In this document: positions 19,440 to 28,792 of the stretch, piece by piece
Numbering within the stretch: position 1 is the first letter of the stretch
Layout: each line of letters starts with the position of its first letter
Assembly (NCBI RefSeq): GCF_003086295.3
Contig: NC_092046.1
Coordinates: forward strand, 109,285,363-109,349,362
Direction: 5' to 3'
DNA: 64,000 nucleotides
Source of the DNA: Arachis hypogaea
Lineage: Eukaryota > Streptophyta > Magnoliopsida > Fabales > Fabaceae
Translations under genes and position numbers: made by a program
The notes under the pieces: model-generated
What the model was told of the DNA's origin: nothing
The model's input: the letters and a program-made list of their open reading frames with translations, nothing else
The model's database searches: none

Positions 19440-21284
19440 TGGTGCACGAAATTGTGATGTCCAGGCTCGAACAATCCCTGGCAACGTGAGCAACTTGGTA
19501 CGCGTAATCGTGATTACACTTTAATTATGTAAAATTCATGGCTCTTTCTTCCCCTGGCAATGGCGCCAATAACATGGTGCCAATACCATGGTTCACAACT
19601 TCGATACAACTAACCAGCAAGTGCACTGGGTCGTCCAAGTAATACCTTACGTGAGTAAGGGTCGAATCCCACGAAGATTGTTGGTATGAAGCAAGCTATG
19701 GTCACCTTGTAAATCTCAGTCAGGTGGATATAAAATAATCATGGAGATTTCGAATAATAAATAATAGAATAGGGATAGAGATACTTATGTAAATCATTGG
19801 TAGGAATTTCAGATAAGCGAATGGAGATGCTTTCGTTTCTCTGAACCACTGCTTTCCTGCTATCTTCATCCAATCAGTCTCACTCCTTTCCATGGCTGGC
19901 TTTATGTGATACATCACCACTGTCAATGGCTACTTTTGGTCATCTCTCAGGAAAATGATCCAATGCCCTGTCACGGCACGGCTAATCGTCTGGAGGCATC
20001 ACCCTTGCCAATGGCTTCATCTTATCCTCTCAGTGAATAATATGCTCACGCACCCTGTCACGGCACGGCTATTCATCTGTCGGTTCTCGATCATGCTGGA
20101 ATAGGATTTACTATCCTTTTGCGTCTGTCACTAACGCCCTGCAATTGCGAGTTAGGAGCTCGTCACAGTCATTCAATCATTGAATCCTACTCGGAATACC
20201 ACAGACAAGGTTTAGACCTTCCGGATTCTCTTGAATGCCACCATCATTCTAGCTTACGCCACGAAGATTCTGGTTAAGAGATCTAAGAGATATTCATTCT
20301 AGCTTATTTCATGTAGAACAGAAGTGTTTGTCAGGCACGCGTTCATAAGGGAGAAGGATGATGAGCGTCACACATAATCATCACCTTCATCACGTTCTTG
20401 GGTGCGAGTGGATATCTTAGAAGAGAAATAAGAAGAATTGAATAGAAAACAGTAGTACTTTGCATTAATCCTTGAAGAACAGCAGAGCTCCACACCTTAA
20501 TCTATGGAGTATAGAAACTCTACCGTTGAAAATACATAAGTGAAGGTCCAGGCATGGCCGAGATGGCTAGCCCCCTTGGTCTAAGAACAATGCGTTCAAA
20601 GATGATCCTAAGATCCTAAGATGATCAAAAGATTAAAACTGAGACCAAAGATGTCTAATACAATAGTAAGAGGTCCTATTTATAATAAACTAGCTACTAG
20701 GGTTTACATGAGTAAGTAATTGATGCATAAATCCACTTCCGGGGCCCACTTGGTGTGTGTTTGGGCTGAGCTTAAGTGTAGCACGTGAAGAGGCCATTGG
20801 TGGAGTTGAACGCCAGGTTTTGATCCATTTCTGGCGTTCAACTCTGGTTTTGGATCCTTTTCTGGCGCTGGACGCCAGATTTGGGCAGAGAGCTGGCGTT
20901 GAACGCCAGTTTACGTCGTCTATTCTAGGCCAAAGTATGGACTATTATATATTGCTGGAAAGCCCTGGATGTCTAATTTCCAACGCAATTGGAAGCGAGC
21001 CATTTCGAGTTCTGTAGCTCCAGAAAATCCACTTTGAGGGCAGGGAGGTCAGAATCCAACAGCATCAGTAGTCCTTTTTCAACCTCTGAATCTGATTTCT
21101 GCTCAAGTCCCTCAATTTCAGCCAGAAAATACCTGAAATCACAGAAAAACACACAAACTCATAGTAAAGTCCAGAAATGTGAATTTAACATAAAAACTAA
21201 TGAAAACATCCCTAAAAGTAACTAGATCCTACTAAAAACATACTAAAAACAATGCCAAAAAGCGTATAAATTATCTGCTCATCA
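19440..21284 (-). mobile_element. 3' LTR of K3
   Basis: Read on the minus strand it runs from TGATGAGCAG to TTCGTGCACCA. TATAAATA is at 20677-20684 (minus) and the palindrome cluster at 20790-20915. Two PBS-like relics lie inside the LTR end, at 19466-19487 and 19550-19568. Confidence 0.92.
20790..20915. repeat. U3 palindrome cluster of K3 (3' LTR)
   Basis: Copies are TTGAACGCCAG, CTGGCGTTCAACTC, CTGGCGCTGGACGCCAG and CTGGCGTTGAACGCCAG, at roughly 30-bp spacing and about 105 bp upstream (minus strand) of the TATA-like box. The 5' LTR copy is at 30142-30270. Confidence 0.8.
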
Positions 21285-22402
21285 CAACACCAAACTTAAA
21301 TTGTTGCTTGTCCCCAAGCAACTGAAAATCAAATAGGATAAAAAGAAGAGAATATACTATAAATTCCAAACTATCAATGAAACAGAGCTTCAATCATATG
21401 AGCGGGACTTATAGCTTTTTGCCTCTTGAATAGTTTTGGCATCTCACTTTATCCATTGAGGTTCATAATGATTGGCATCTATAGGAACTTCAGATTCCGA
21501 ATAGTGTTATTGACTCTCCTAGTTCAGTATGATGATTCTTGAACACAGCTCCTTTATGAGTCTTGGCCGTGGCCCTAAGCACTTTGTTTTCCAGTATTAC
21601 CACCGGATACATAAATGCCACAGACACATAATTGGGTGAACCTTTTCAGATTGTGACTCAGCTTTGCTAAAGTCCCCAATTAGAGGTGTCCAGGGTTCTT
21701 AAGCACACTCTTTGTTTGCTTTGGACCTTGACTTTAACCGCTCAGTCTCAAGTTTTCACTTGACACCTACACGCCACAAGCACATGGTTAGGGACAGCTT
21801 GGTTTAGCCGCTTAGACCAGGATTTTATTCCTTTAGGCCCTCCTATCCACTGATGCTCAAAGCCTTGGGATCCTTTTTATTTGCCCTTGCCTTTTGGTTT
21901 TAAGGGTTATTGGCTTTTTCTGCTTGCTTTTTCTTTTTCTTTCTATTTTTTTTCGCTCCTTTTTTTTCTTCTTTTTTTTCTGCAAGCTTTGTTCTTTGCT
22001 GCTTTTTCTTGCTTCAAGAATCATTTTTATGATTTTTCAGATTATCAAATAACATGTCTCCTAGTCATCATTCTTTCAAGAGCCAACATATTTAACATTC
22101 TTAAACCACAACTTCAAAAGACATATGCACTGTTCAAGCATACATTCAGAAAACAAGAAGCATTGTCACCACATCAATATAATTAAGCTAAGTTCAAGGA
22201 TAAATTCGAAACTCATGTACTTCTTGTTCTTTTGAATTAAAACATTTTCCATTTAAGAGAGGTGATGGATTCATAGGACATTCATAACTTTAAGACAAAG
22301 TTACTAACTACTAATGATCATGTAATGAAGACACAAACATAGATAAGCACATAACATATAAAACGAAAAACAGAAGAAAGAAGAACAAGGAATGAATCCA
22401 CC
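21285..22402 (-). other. K3 3' non-coding region and polypurine-like end
   Basis: Next to the LTR, on the minus strand, lies TTTAAGTTTGGTGTTG, the K-family equivalent of the polypurine tract. The rest is AT-rich with a T/C-rich run near 21930-22020 and no supported gene. The matching K1 segment is 44237-45091. Confidence 0.7.
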
Positions 22403-23551
22403 TTAGTGATGGTGGCGTTTCCTTCTTGAGGAACCAATGATGTCCTTGAGCTCTTCTATGTCTCTTCCTTGTCTTTGTTGCTCCTCCCTCATTGCTTTTT
22501 GATCTTCTCTTATTTCATGAAGCATGATGGAGTGCTCTTGATGTTCCACCCTTAGTTGTCCCATATTGGAACTCAATTCTCCTAGGGAGGTGTTGATTTG
22601 CTCCCAATAATTTTGTGGAGGAAAGTGCATTTGAGGCATCTCCGGGATCTCATGGTGGTGAGCTTCTTGCGCCTCTTGAGCTCCATGAATGGGCTCTCTT
22701 GCTTGCTCCATCTTTTTCTTAGTGATGGGCTTCTCTTCCTTAATAGGAATGTCTCCTTCTATGAAAGCTCCAGCTGAGTAACATAGATGGCAAATGAGGT
22801 GAGGGAAGGCTAACCTTGCCATAGTGGAGGACTTGTCAGCCACCTTGTAGAGTTCTTGAGGTATAATCTCATGAACTTCCACCTCTTCTCCAATCATGAT
22901 GCTATGGATCATGATGGCCCGGTCTATAGTAACTTCAGACCGGTTGCTAGTGGGAATGATTGAGCATTGAATGAACTCCAACCATCCTCTAGCTATAGGC
23001 TTGAGGTCCAATCTTCTTAGTTGAACCGGCTTGCCTTTGGAGTCAACCTTCCATTGAGCTCCTTCTACACATATGTCCATAAGGACTTGGTCCAACCTTT
23101 GATCAAAGTTGACTCTCCTTGTGTAGGGGCGTGCGTTCTCTTCCATGTATGGCAAGTTGAACGCCAACCTCACATTTTCCGGACTAAAATCTAAGTATTT
23201 CCCCCGAACCATTGTAACATAGTTCTTTGGATCCGGGTTCTTACTTTGATCATGGTTCTTGGTGATCCATGTATTGGCATAGAACTCTTGAACCATTAGG
23301 ATGCCGACTTGTTGGATGGGATTTGTTAGAACTTCCAAACCTCTTCTTTGAATTTCATGTCGGATCTCCGGATACTCATTTCTTTTGAGTTTAAAAGGGA
23401 CCTCAGGGACCACCTTCTTTTTGGCCACAACATCATAGAAGTGGTCTTGATGGGCTTTGGAGATGAACCTTTCCATCTCCCATGACTCGGATGTGGAAGC
23501 TTTTATCTTCCCTTTCCCTCTTCTAGAGGATTCTTCGGTCTTAGATGCCAT
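22403..23551 (-). CDS. K3 ORF2, plant 'putative transposon protein'-like
   Basis: This intact 382-codon frame begins MASKTEESSRRGKGK at the ATG at 23551; the codon before it is TTG. Order: basic Ser/Lys-rich N-terminus (1-25), then a globular domain (about 28-270) with motifs FKLKRNEYPEIRHEIQRRG, VQEFYANTW, RGKYLDFSPENVRLAFNLP and GWLEFIQCSI. A charged linker with His/Glu/Met-rich text and a likely coiled coil (SSNMGQLRVEHQEHSIMLHE, REDQKAMREEQQRQGRDIEE) follow, ending RRKRHHH. It aligns in order with ORF2 of F and N (WVVEFYSNFY, VPITEEAIQQALSLP). I recall this domain as Pfam Transposase_32, which is named for plant transposon proteins and has no catalysis known to me. No transmembrane segment is evident, so it is not env-like in structure. 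Function is unknown. Confidence 0.75.
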   Translation of the reverse strand: MASKTEESSRRGKGKIKASTSESWEMERFISKAHQDHFYDVVAKKKVVPEVPFKLKRNEYPEIRHEIQRRGLEVLTNPIQQVGILMVQEFYANTWITKNHDQSKNPDPKNYVTMVRGKYLDFSPENVRLAFNLPYMEENARPYTRRVNFDQRLDQVLMDICVEGAQWKVDSKGKPVQLRRLDLKPIARGWLEFIQCSIIPTSNRSEVTIDRAIMIHSIMIGEEVEVHEIIPQELYKVADKSSTMARLAFPHLICHLCYSAGAFIEGDIPIKEEKPITKKKMEQAREPIHGAQEAQEAHHHEIPEMPQMHFPPQNYWEQINTSLGELSSNMGQLRVEHQEHSIMLHEIREDQKAMREEQQRQGRDIEELKDIIGSSRRKRHHH

Positions 23552-23554
23552 CAA

Positions 23555-24116
23555 TGGTAATGGAAAAACAAAAAAAGCTATGCTTTTACCACACCAAACT
23601 TAGAATATTGCTCGCCCTCGAGCAATAAACAAAAGAATAGAAGAAGAAGAAGAAGAAGAAGAAATATGGAGAGGGAGAGGGAGATGTGGTTTCGGCCAAG
23701 AAGGGTGTAGAGGGGTGTGTTGTGTGAATTTGATGAAGAATAGAGGGCTTTATATAGGGAAGGGAGGGGGGGTTAAGGTTCGGCCATATGGGTGGGTTTG
23801 GGTGGGAAATTGGTTTTGAATTTTGAAGGTAGGTGGAGTTTATGAGGTAGTTTTATGGGGAAGAGTGGATGGATGTGAGTGGTGAAGAGGTGATGGGGAA
23901 GAGAGTTTGAGGTGATTGGTGAAGGGTTTTTGGGGAAGAGTGTTTATGGGGTTGTGTGAAAGAGAGTGGTGAGAAGAAGTGAGTGGAGGTAGGTGGGGAT
24001 CCTGTGGGGTCCACAGATCTTGAGTGGATCCTGTGGGGTCCACAGATCCTGAGTGGATCCTGAGGTGTCAAGGCATTTACATCCCTGCACCCATTAGGCA
24101 TGTAAAAATGCCTTTG
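23555..24116 (-). other. K3 ORF2 leader
   Basis: Non-coding. It contains one AAGTTTGGTGT motif (23591-23603), an AAG/CTT microsatellite near 23638-23665, a purine-rich stretch to 23990, and a repeated palindrome GATCCTGTGGGGTCCACAG near 23998 and 24027. Confidence 0.6.
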
Positions 24117-24303
24117 TACCCAACTCTGGGCGTTCAGCGCCAGGTTGGTGGCCATTTTGGGCGTTCAACGCCCATTTGTGTGCCATTTCTGGTGTTTGAA
24201 CACCAGAACCATGCTTGTTCTGGCATTCAGCACCTAGAAGCTGCCCATTTTGGGCGTTCAGCGCCAGAACCATGCTCTGTTCTGGCGCTGAACGCCAGAC
24301 AGA
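24117..24303. repeat. Palindrome array of K3 before ORF2 (GGCGTTGAACGCC type)
   Basis: Copies are TGGGCGTTCAGCGCCAG, TGGGCGTTCAACGCCCA, TGGTGTTTGAACACCAG, TGGCATTCAGCACCTAG, TGGGCGTTCAGCGCCAG and CTGGCGCTGAACGCCAG, mostly at about 30-40-bp spacing. One copy (GGTGTTTGAACACC) carries matched changes in both arms, so its symmetry is kept. Confidence 0.85.
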
Positions 24304-24435
24304 TGCTCCTCCAGGGTGTGATTTTTCTTCTGCTGTTTTTGATTCCGTTTTCAATTTTTATATTTATTTTGTGACTCCACATGATCATGAACCTAAGAAA
24401 ACATGAAAAACAATAAAAATAAGAATTAGATAAAC

Positions 24436-24453
24436 ATTGGGTTGCCTCCCAAC
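24436..24453 (-). other. Post-pol hairpin of K3
   Basis: On the minus strand GTTGGGAGGCAACCCAAT follows GCGCTT. The stem has 5 Watson-Crick pairs plus a closing G-U. It lies about 40 bp after the gag-protease stop. Confidence 0.7.
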
Positions 24454-24491
24454 AAGCGCTTCTTTAATGTCAATAGCTTGACAGTGGGCTC

Positions 24492-26828
24492 TCATGGAGC
24501 CTCACAGATGTGCAGAGCTTTGTTGAAACTCTCCAACACCAAACTTAGAGTTTGGATATGGGAGTTCAACACCAAACTTAGAGTTTGGTTGTGGCCTCCC
24601 AACACCAAACTTAGAGTTTGACTGTGGGGCTTTGGTTGACTCTGCTTGGAGAGAAGCTTTTTCTGCTTCCTCTCCATAGTTGTAGAGGGAGATCCTTGAG
24701 TTTTAAACACAAGGGAGTCCTCATTCCATTGAAGGACTATTTCACCTCTGTCAACATCAATCACAGCTCTTGCTGTGGCCAGGAAAGGTCTTCCTAGGAT
24801 GATGGATTCATCCTCTTCCTTTCCAGTATCCAGGACTATGAAATCAGTAGGTATGTAAAGGCCCTCAACCTTTACTAATACATCTTCTACTTGTCCATAA
24901 GCCTGTTTTCTTGAGCTGTCTGCCATCTCTAGTGAGATTTTAGCAGCTTGCACCCCATAGATTCCCAGTTTCTCTATTACAGAGAGGGGCATGAGGTTTA
25001 TTCCTGAACCAAGGTCACACAGAGCTTTAAAGATCATAGTGCCTATGGTACATGGTATTATGAACTTTCCAGGATCCTGTCTCTTCTGAGGTAATGTCAG
25101 TTGATCCAGATCACTCAGTTCATTGATGAACAAGGGAGGTTCAACTTCCCAAGTATCAATGCCAAATAATTTGGCATTCAGCTTCATGATTGCACCAAGA
25201 AACTTGGCAGTTTGCTCATCAGTAACATCCTCATTCTCTTCAGAAGAGGAATACTCATCAGAGCTCATGAAGGGCATAAGGAAGTTCAATGGAATCTCTA
25301 TGGTCTCTAGATGAGCCTCAGAGTCCTTTGGTTCCTCAGAGGGAAGCTCTTTATTGATCACTGGATGTCCCAGGAGGTCTTCCCCCTTGGGATTCACGTC
25401 CTCTCCTCTCCTCACAGGTTCGGCCAAGGTGCTTATGTCAATGGCCTTGCACTCTCTTTTTGGATTCTCTTCTGTATTGCTTGGGAGAGTACTAGGAGGG
25501 ATTTCAGTGATCCTTTTACTCTGCTGGCCCACTTGTGCTTCCAAGTTTCTAATGGAAGACCTTGTTTCATTCATGAAACTTACAGTGGCCTTGGACAGAT
25601 CAGAGACTAAATTTGCTAAATTAGAAGTATTTTGTTCAGATTTCTCTGTCTGTTGCTGAGTTGATGATGGAAAAGGCTTGCTATTGCTAAATCTGTTTCT
25701 TCCACCATTATTAAAGCCTTGTTGAGGCTTTTGATCCTTCCATGAGAAATTTGGATGATTTCTCCATGTTGAGTTATAGGTGTTTCCATAAGGTTCACCT
25801 AAGTAATTTACCTCTGCTATTGCAGGGTTCTCAGGATCATAGGCTTCTTCTTCAGAAGATGCCTCTTGAGTATTGTTGGATGCAGCTTGCATTCCATGCA
25901 AACTCTGAGAGATCATATTGACTTGCTGAGTCAATATTTTATTCTGAGCCAATATGACATTCAGAGTATCAACTTCAAGAACTCCATTCTTCATAGGCGT
26001 CCCATTACTCACAGGATTCCTTTCAGAAGTGTACATGAACTGGTTATTAGCAACCATGTCAATGAGTTCTTGAGCTTCTGCAGGCGTTTTCTTTAGGTGA
26101 ATGGATCCACCTGCAGAAGTGTCCAGTGACATCTTTGATAGCTCAGATAAACCATCATAGAATATATCCAGGATGGTCCATTCTGAAAGCATGTCAGAAG
26201 GACACTTTTTGGTCAACTGTTTGTATCTTTCCCAAGCTTCATAGAGGGATTCACCTTCTTTCTGTCTGAAGGTTTGAACATTAGCTCTAAGCTTGCTCAG
26301 CTTTTGAGGAGGAAAGTACTTGGCTAAGAAAGCCGTGACCAGCTTATCCCACGAGTTCAGGCTGTCTTTAGGTTGAGAGTCCAACCATAATCTAGCTCTG
26401 TCTCTTACAGCAAAGGGGAAAAGCATGAGCCTGTAGACTTCAGGATCTACTCCATTAGTCTTAACAGTATCACATATCTACAAGAATTCAGTTAAGAACT
26501 GAAAAGGATCTTCAGATGGAAGTCCATGAAACTTGCAGTTCTGCTGCATCAGAGAAACTAATTGAGGTTTCAGCTCAAAGTTGTTTGCTCCAATGGCAGG
26601 AATGGAGATGCTTCTTCCATGTAAATTGGAATTAGGTGCAGTAAAGTCACCAAGCATCTTCCTTACATTATTATTATTTTCGGCTGCCATCTCCTCTTCC
26701 TGTTCGAAAATTTCTGAAAGATTATCTCTGGATTGTTGTAATTTAGCTTCTCTTAATTTTATCTTCAGAGTCCTTTCAGGTTCTGGATCTGCTTCCACAA
26801 GAATGTTCTTATCCTTGCTCCTGCTCAT
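24492..26828 (-). pseudogene. gag-pro: K3 gag-protease, one in-frame stop
   Basis: The frame runs from the ATG at 26828 (MSRSKDKNILVEADPE) to TGA at 24492-24494. It is 778 codons, broken only by a TAG at 26478-26480 (FL-stop-ICDT). Order: gag N-terminus with SISIPAIGANNFELKPQLV; gag core (VYRLMLFPFAVRDRARLWLD, FLAKYFPPQKL, LYEAWERYKQLTKKCP, DIFYDGLS); Gln/Asn-rich linker without a zinc knuckle; protease (about residues 580-700) with active-site CDLGSGINLMPLS and flap/C-terminal IILGRPFLATARAVIDV. The last 60 residues include three 11-codon repeats (QTLSLVL). No RT follows. The protease would process gag in virus-like particles. The stop may be recent, because everything else is open and the LTRs are similar. 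Its context does not match the TMV-type readthrough signal. Confidence 0.85.
24536..24634 (-). repeat. Three 33-bp repeats in the protease C-terminus, each with the CTAAGTTTGGTGT motif
   Basis: ACACCAAACTTAG (reverse of CTAAGTTTGGTGT) recurs at 24536, 24569 and 24602, exactly 33 bp apart. It encodes repeated QTLSLVL-type peptides. The same motif abuts the K3 3' LTR. Confidence 0.85.
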
Positions 26829-28768
26829 ATGACAAAGAAGAAGGCACAGAAAAATAATGATAATAATAGAGATCCTTTATACCACAGTATAGGGATCCCT
26901 GTGTGAGTAGAAGAAGAGGGGGAGACAAAGAATGTAATATAATGGAAGAAACACAACTGTGAGGAGGCTAGAGATGTGAGATGAGATGTTAGGATATGAA
27001 TGAATAAATAGAGTAAGATGGGGGAGGGAAAATTTTCGAAAATTATTTTGAAAAAGAGTTAGTGATTTTTGAAAATAGTTTTTGAAAAATGTTTAGTATT
27101 TTTTTTTCGAAATTTTTTTGAAATCAGAAATAAAAATAAAAATAATTAGTTAATTAAAAAGAAATTTTTGAAAAAGGGGGAGATATTTTCAAAAATTAGA
27201 AAGAGAGAATTAGTTAGGTGGTTTTGAAAAAGTTAAGAAACAAACAAAAAGTTAGTTAGTTAGTTGAAACAAATTTTGAAAACCAATTTTGAAAAGATAA
27301 GAAGTTAGGAAGTTAGAGAAGATATTTTGAAATCATATTTTAGAAAAAGATAAGAAGATATTTTTGAAAAGATATGATTGAAATTAGTTTTGAAAAAGAT
27401 TTGATTTTTAAAATCACAATTAATGACTTGATTCATAAGAAATCACAAGATATGATTCTAGAACTTAAAGTTTGAATCTTTCTTAACAAGCAAGTAACAA
27501 ACTTCAAATTTTTGAATCAAAACATTAATTGATTATGTTATTTTCTAAAATTTGGTCTAAAAATAAGAAAAAGATTTTTGAAAAATATTTTTGGAATTTT
27601 CGAAAATAACTAAGAATTTTGAAAAAGATTTGATTTTTGAAAAAGATTTTGAAAAAGATAAGATTTTCAAATTGAAAATTTGATTTGACTCATAAGAAAC
27701 AACTTGATTTTAAAAATTTTTGAAAAAGTCAACCCAAATTTTCGAATTTGATGAGAGAAAAGAGGAAGATATTTTTTTTGATTTTTTGAATTTTTATGAA
27801 AAACATGAAAATTATGCAATGCATGAAATTTTTTTAGATCAAAAAAATGAATGCATGCAAGAATGCTATGAATGTCAAGATGAACACCAAGAACACTATG
27901 AATGTCAAGATGAACATCATAGACACCATTTTGAAAAATTTTTAATGCAAAGAAAACATGCAAGACACCAAACTTAGAATTCTTTAATGCTTAGGCACTA
28001 AGAATTCAAAAATGCATATGATAAACATGAAAAGACACAAAACAAAAAATCATCAAGATCAAACAAGAAGACTTACCAAGAACAACTTGAAGATCATGAA
28101 GAACACTATGAATGCATGAAATTTTCGAAAAATGTAAGATGCATATGCAATTGACACCAAACTTATAACATGACTCAAGACTCAAACAAGAAACACAAAA
28201 ATATTTTTTTTTTATTTTTACGATTTTCTAATTTTTTTTGGATTTTTTTTTCGAAAATTAATTGAAAGAGAAAAATAAGGATTCCAAAATTTTTAATATG
28301 AATTCCAGGAATCTTGCATTCTTAGTCTAAAGCTTCAGTCCAGGAATTAGACATGGCTCACTAGCCAGCCAAGCTTTCAAAGAAACCTCCAGTCCAAAAC
28401 ACTAGACATGGCCAATGGCCAGCCAAGCTTCAGCATTTAACACTAGAGTATATTGCTCTTGATAACAAATTGCTGCTCATCATTTATCAAGTATGTAACT
28501 TACCTCTGATGGTTTGGAAGCCTCAGTCCAAAAGAATTTAGACATGGCTTTACAGCCAGCCAGGCTTCACATGCTTCATGAAACACTAGAATTCATTCTT
28601 AAAAATTCTGAATAAATTTTATTTTTGAAAACATTTTTATTTTTTTCGAAAACAGATGAGAAAATTTTAGAAATATTTTTGAAAGAATTTTTTTTTGAAA
28701 ACAAAACGAAAAGAAAATTACCTAATCTGAGCAACAAGATGAGCCATCAGTTGTCCAAACTCGAACAA
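26829..28768 (-). other. K3 leader
   Basis: Low-complexity A-rich on the plus strand (T-rich in element sense). It holds motif copies at 27965 and 28154, a repeated GAATGTCAAGATGAACA-like unit near 27850-27930, and degenerate repeats at 28332-28567. No gene is supported. Confidence 0.7.
28332..28567 (-). repeat. Degenerate repeat units in the K3 leader
   Basis: Three units near 28332-28375, 28388-28430 and 28523-28567 share CAGTCCA, then a short variable part, TAGACATGGC, a few bases, and CCAGCCAAGCTTC. The spacing is irregular. Confidence 0.7.
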
Positions 28769-28786
28769 TCCCCGGCAACGGTGCCA
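28769..28786 (-). other. Primer binding site of K3
   Basis: On the minus strand TGGCACCGTTGCCGGGGA differs at one base from the tRNA-Asp-type PBS. It lies 6 bases inside the 5' LTR. Confidence 0.8.
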
Positions 28787-28792
28787 AAAACT

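Noticed and set aside
26478..26480. Programmed readthrough TAG in K3 gag
   Set aside because: The context ATA TGT does not fit the CAR-YYA readthrough signal, and K1 has a sense codon (AAG) at this place. A simple mutation is more likely.
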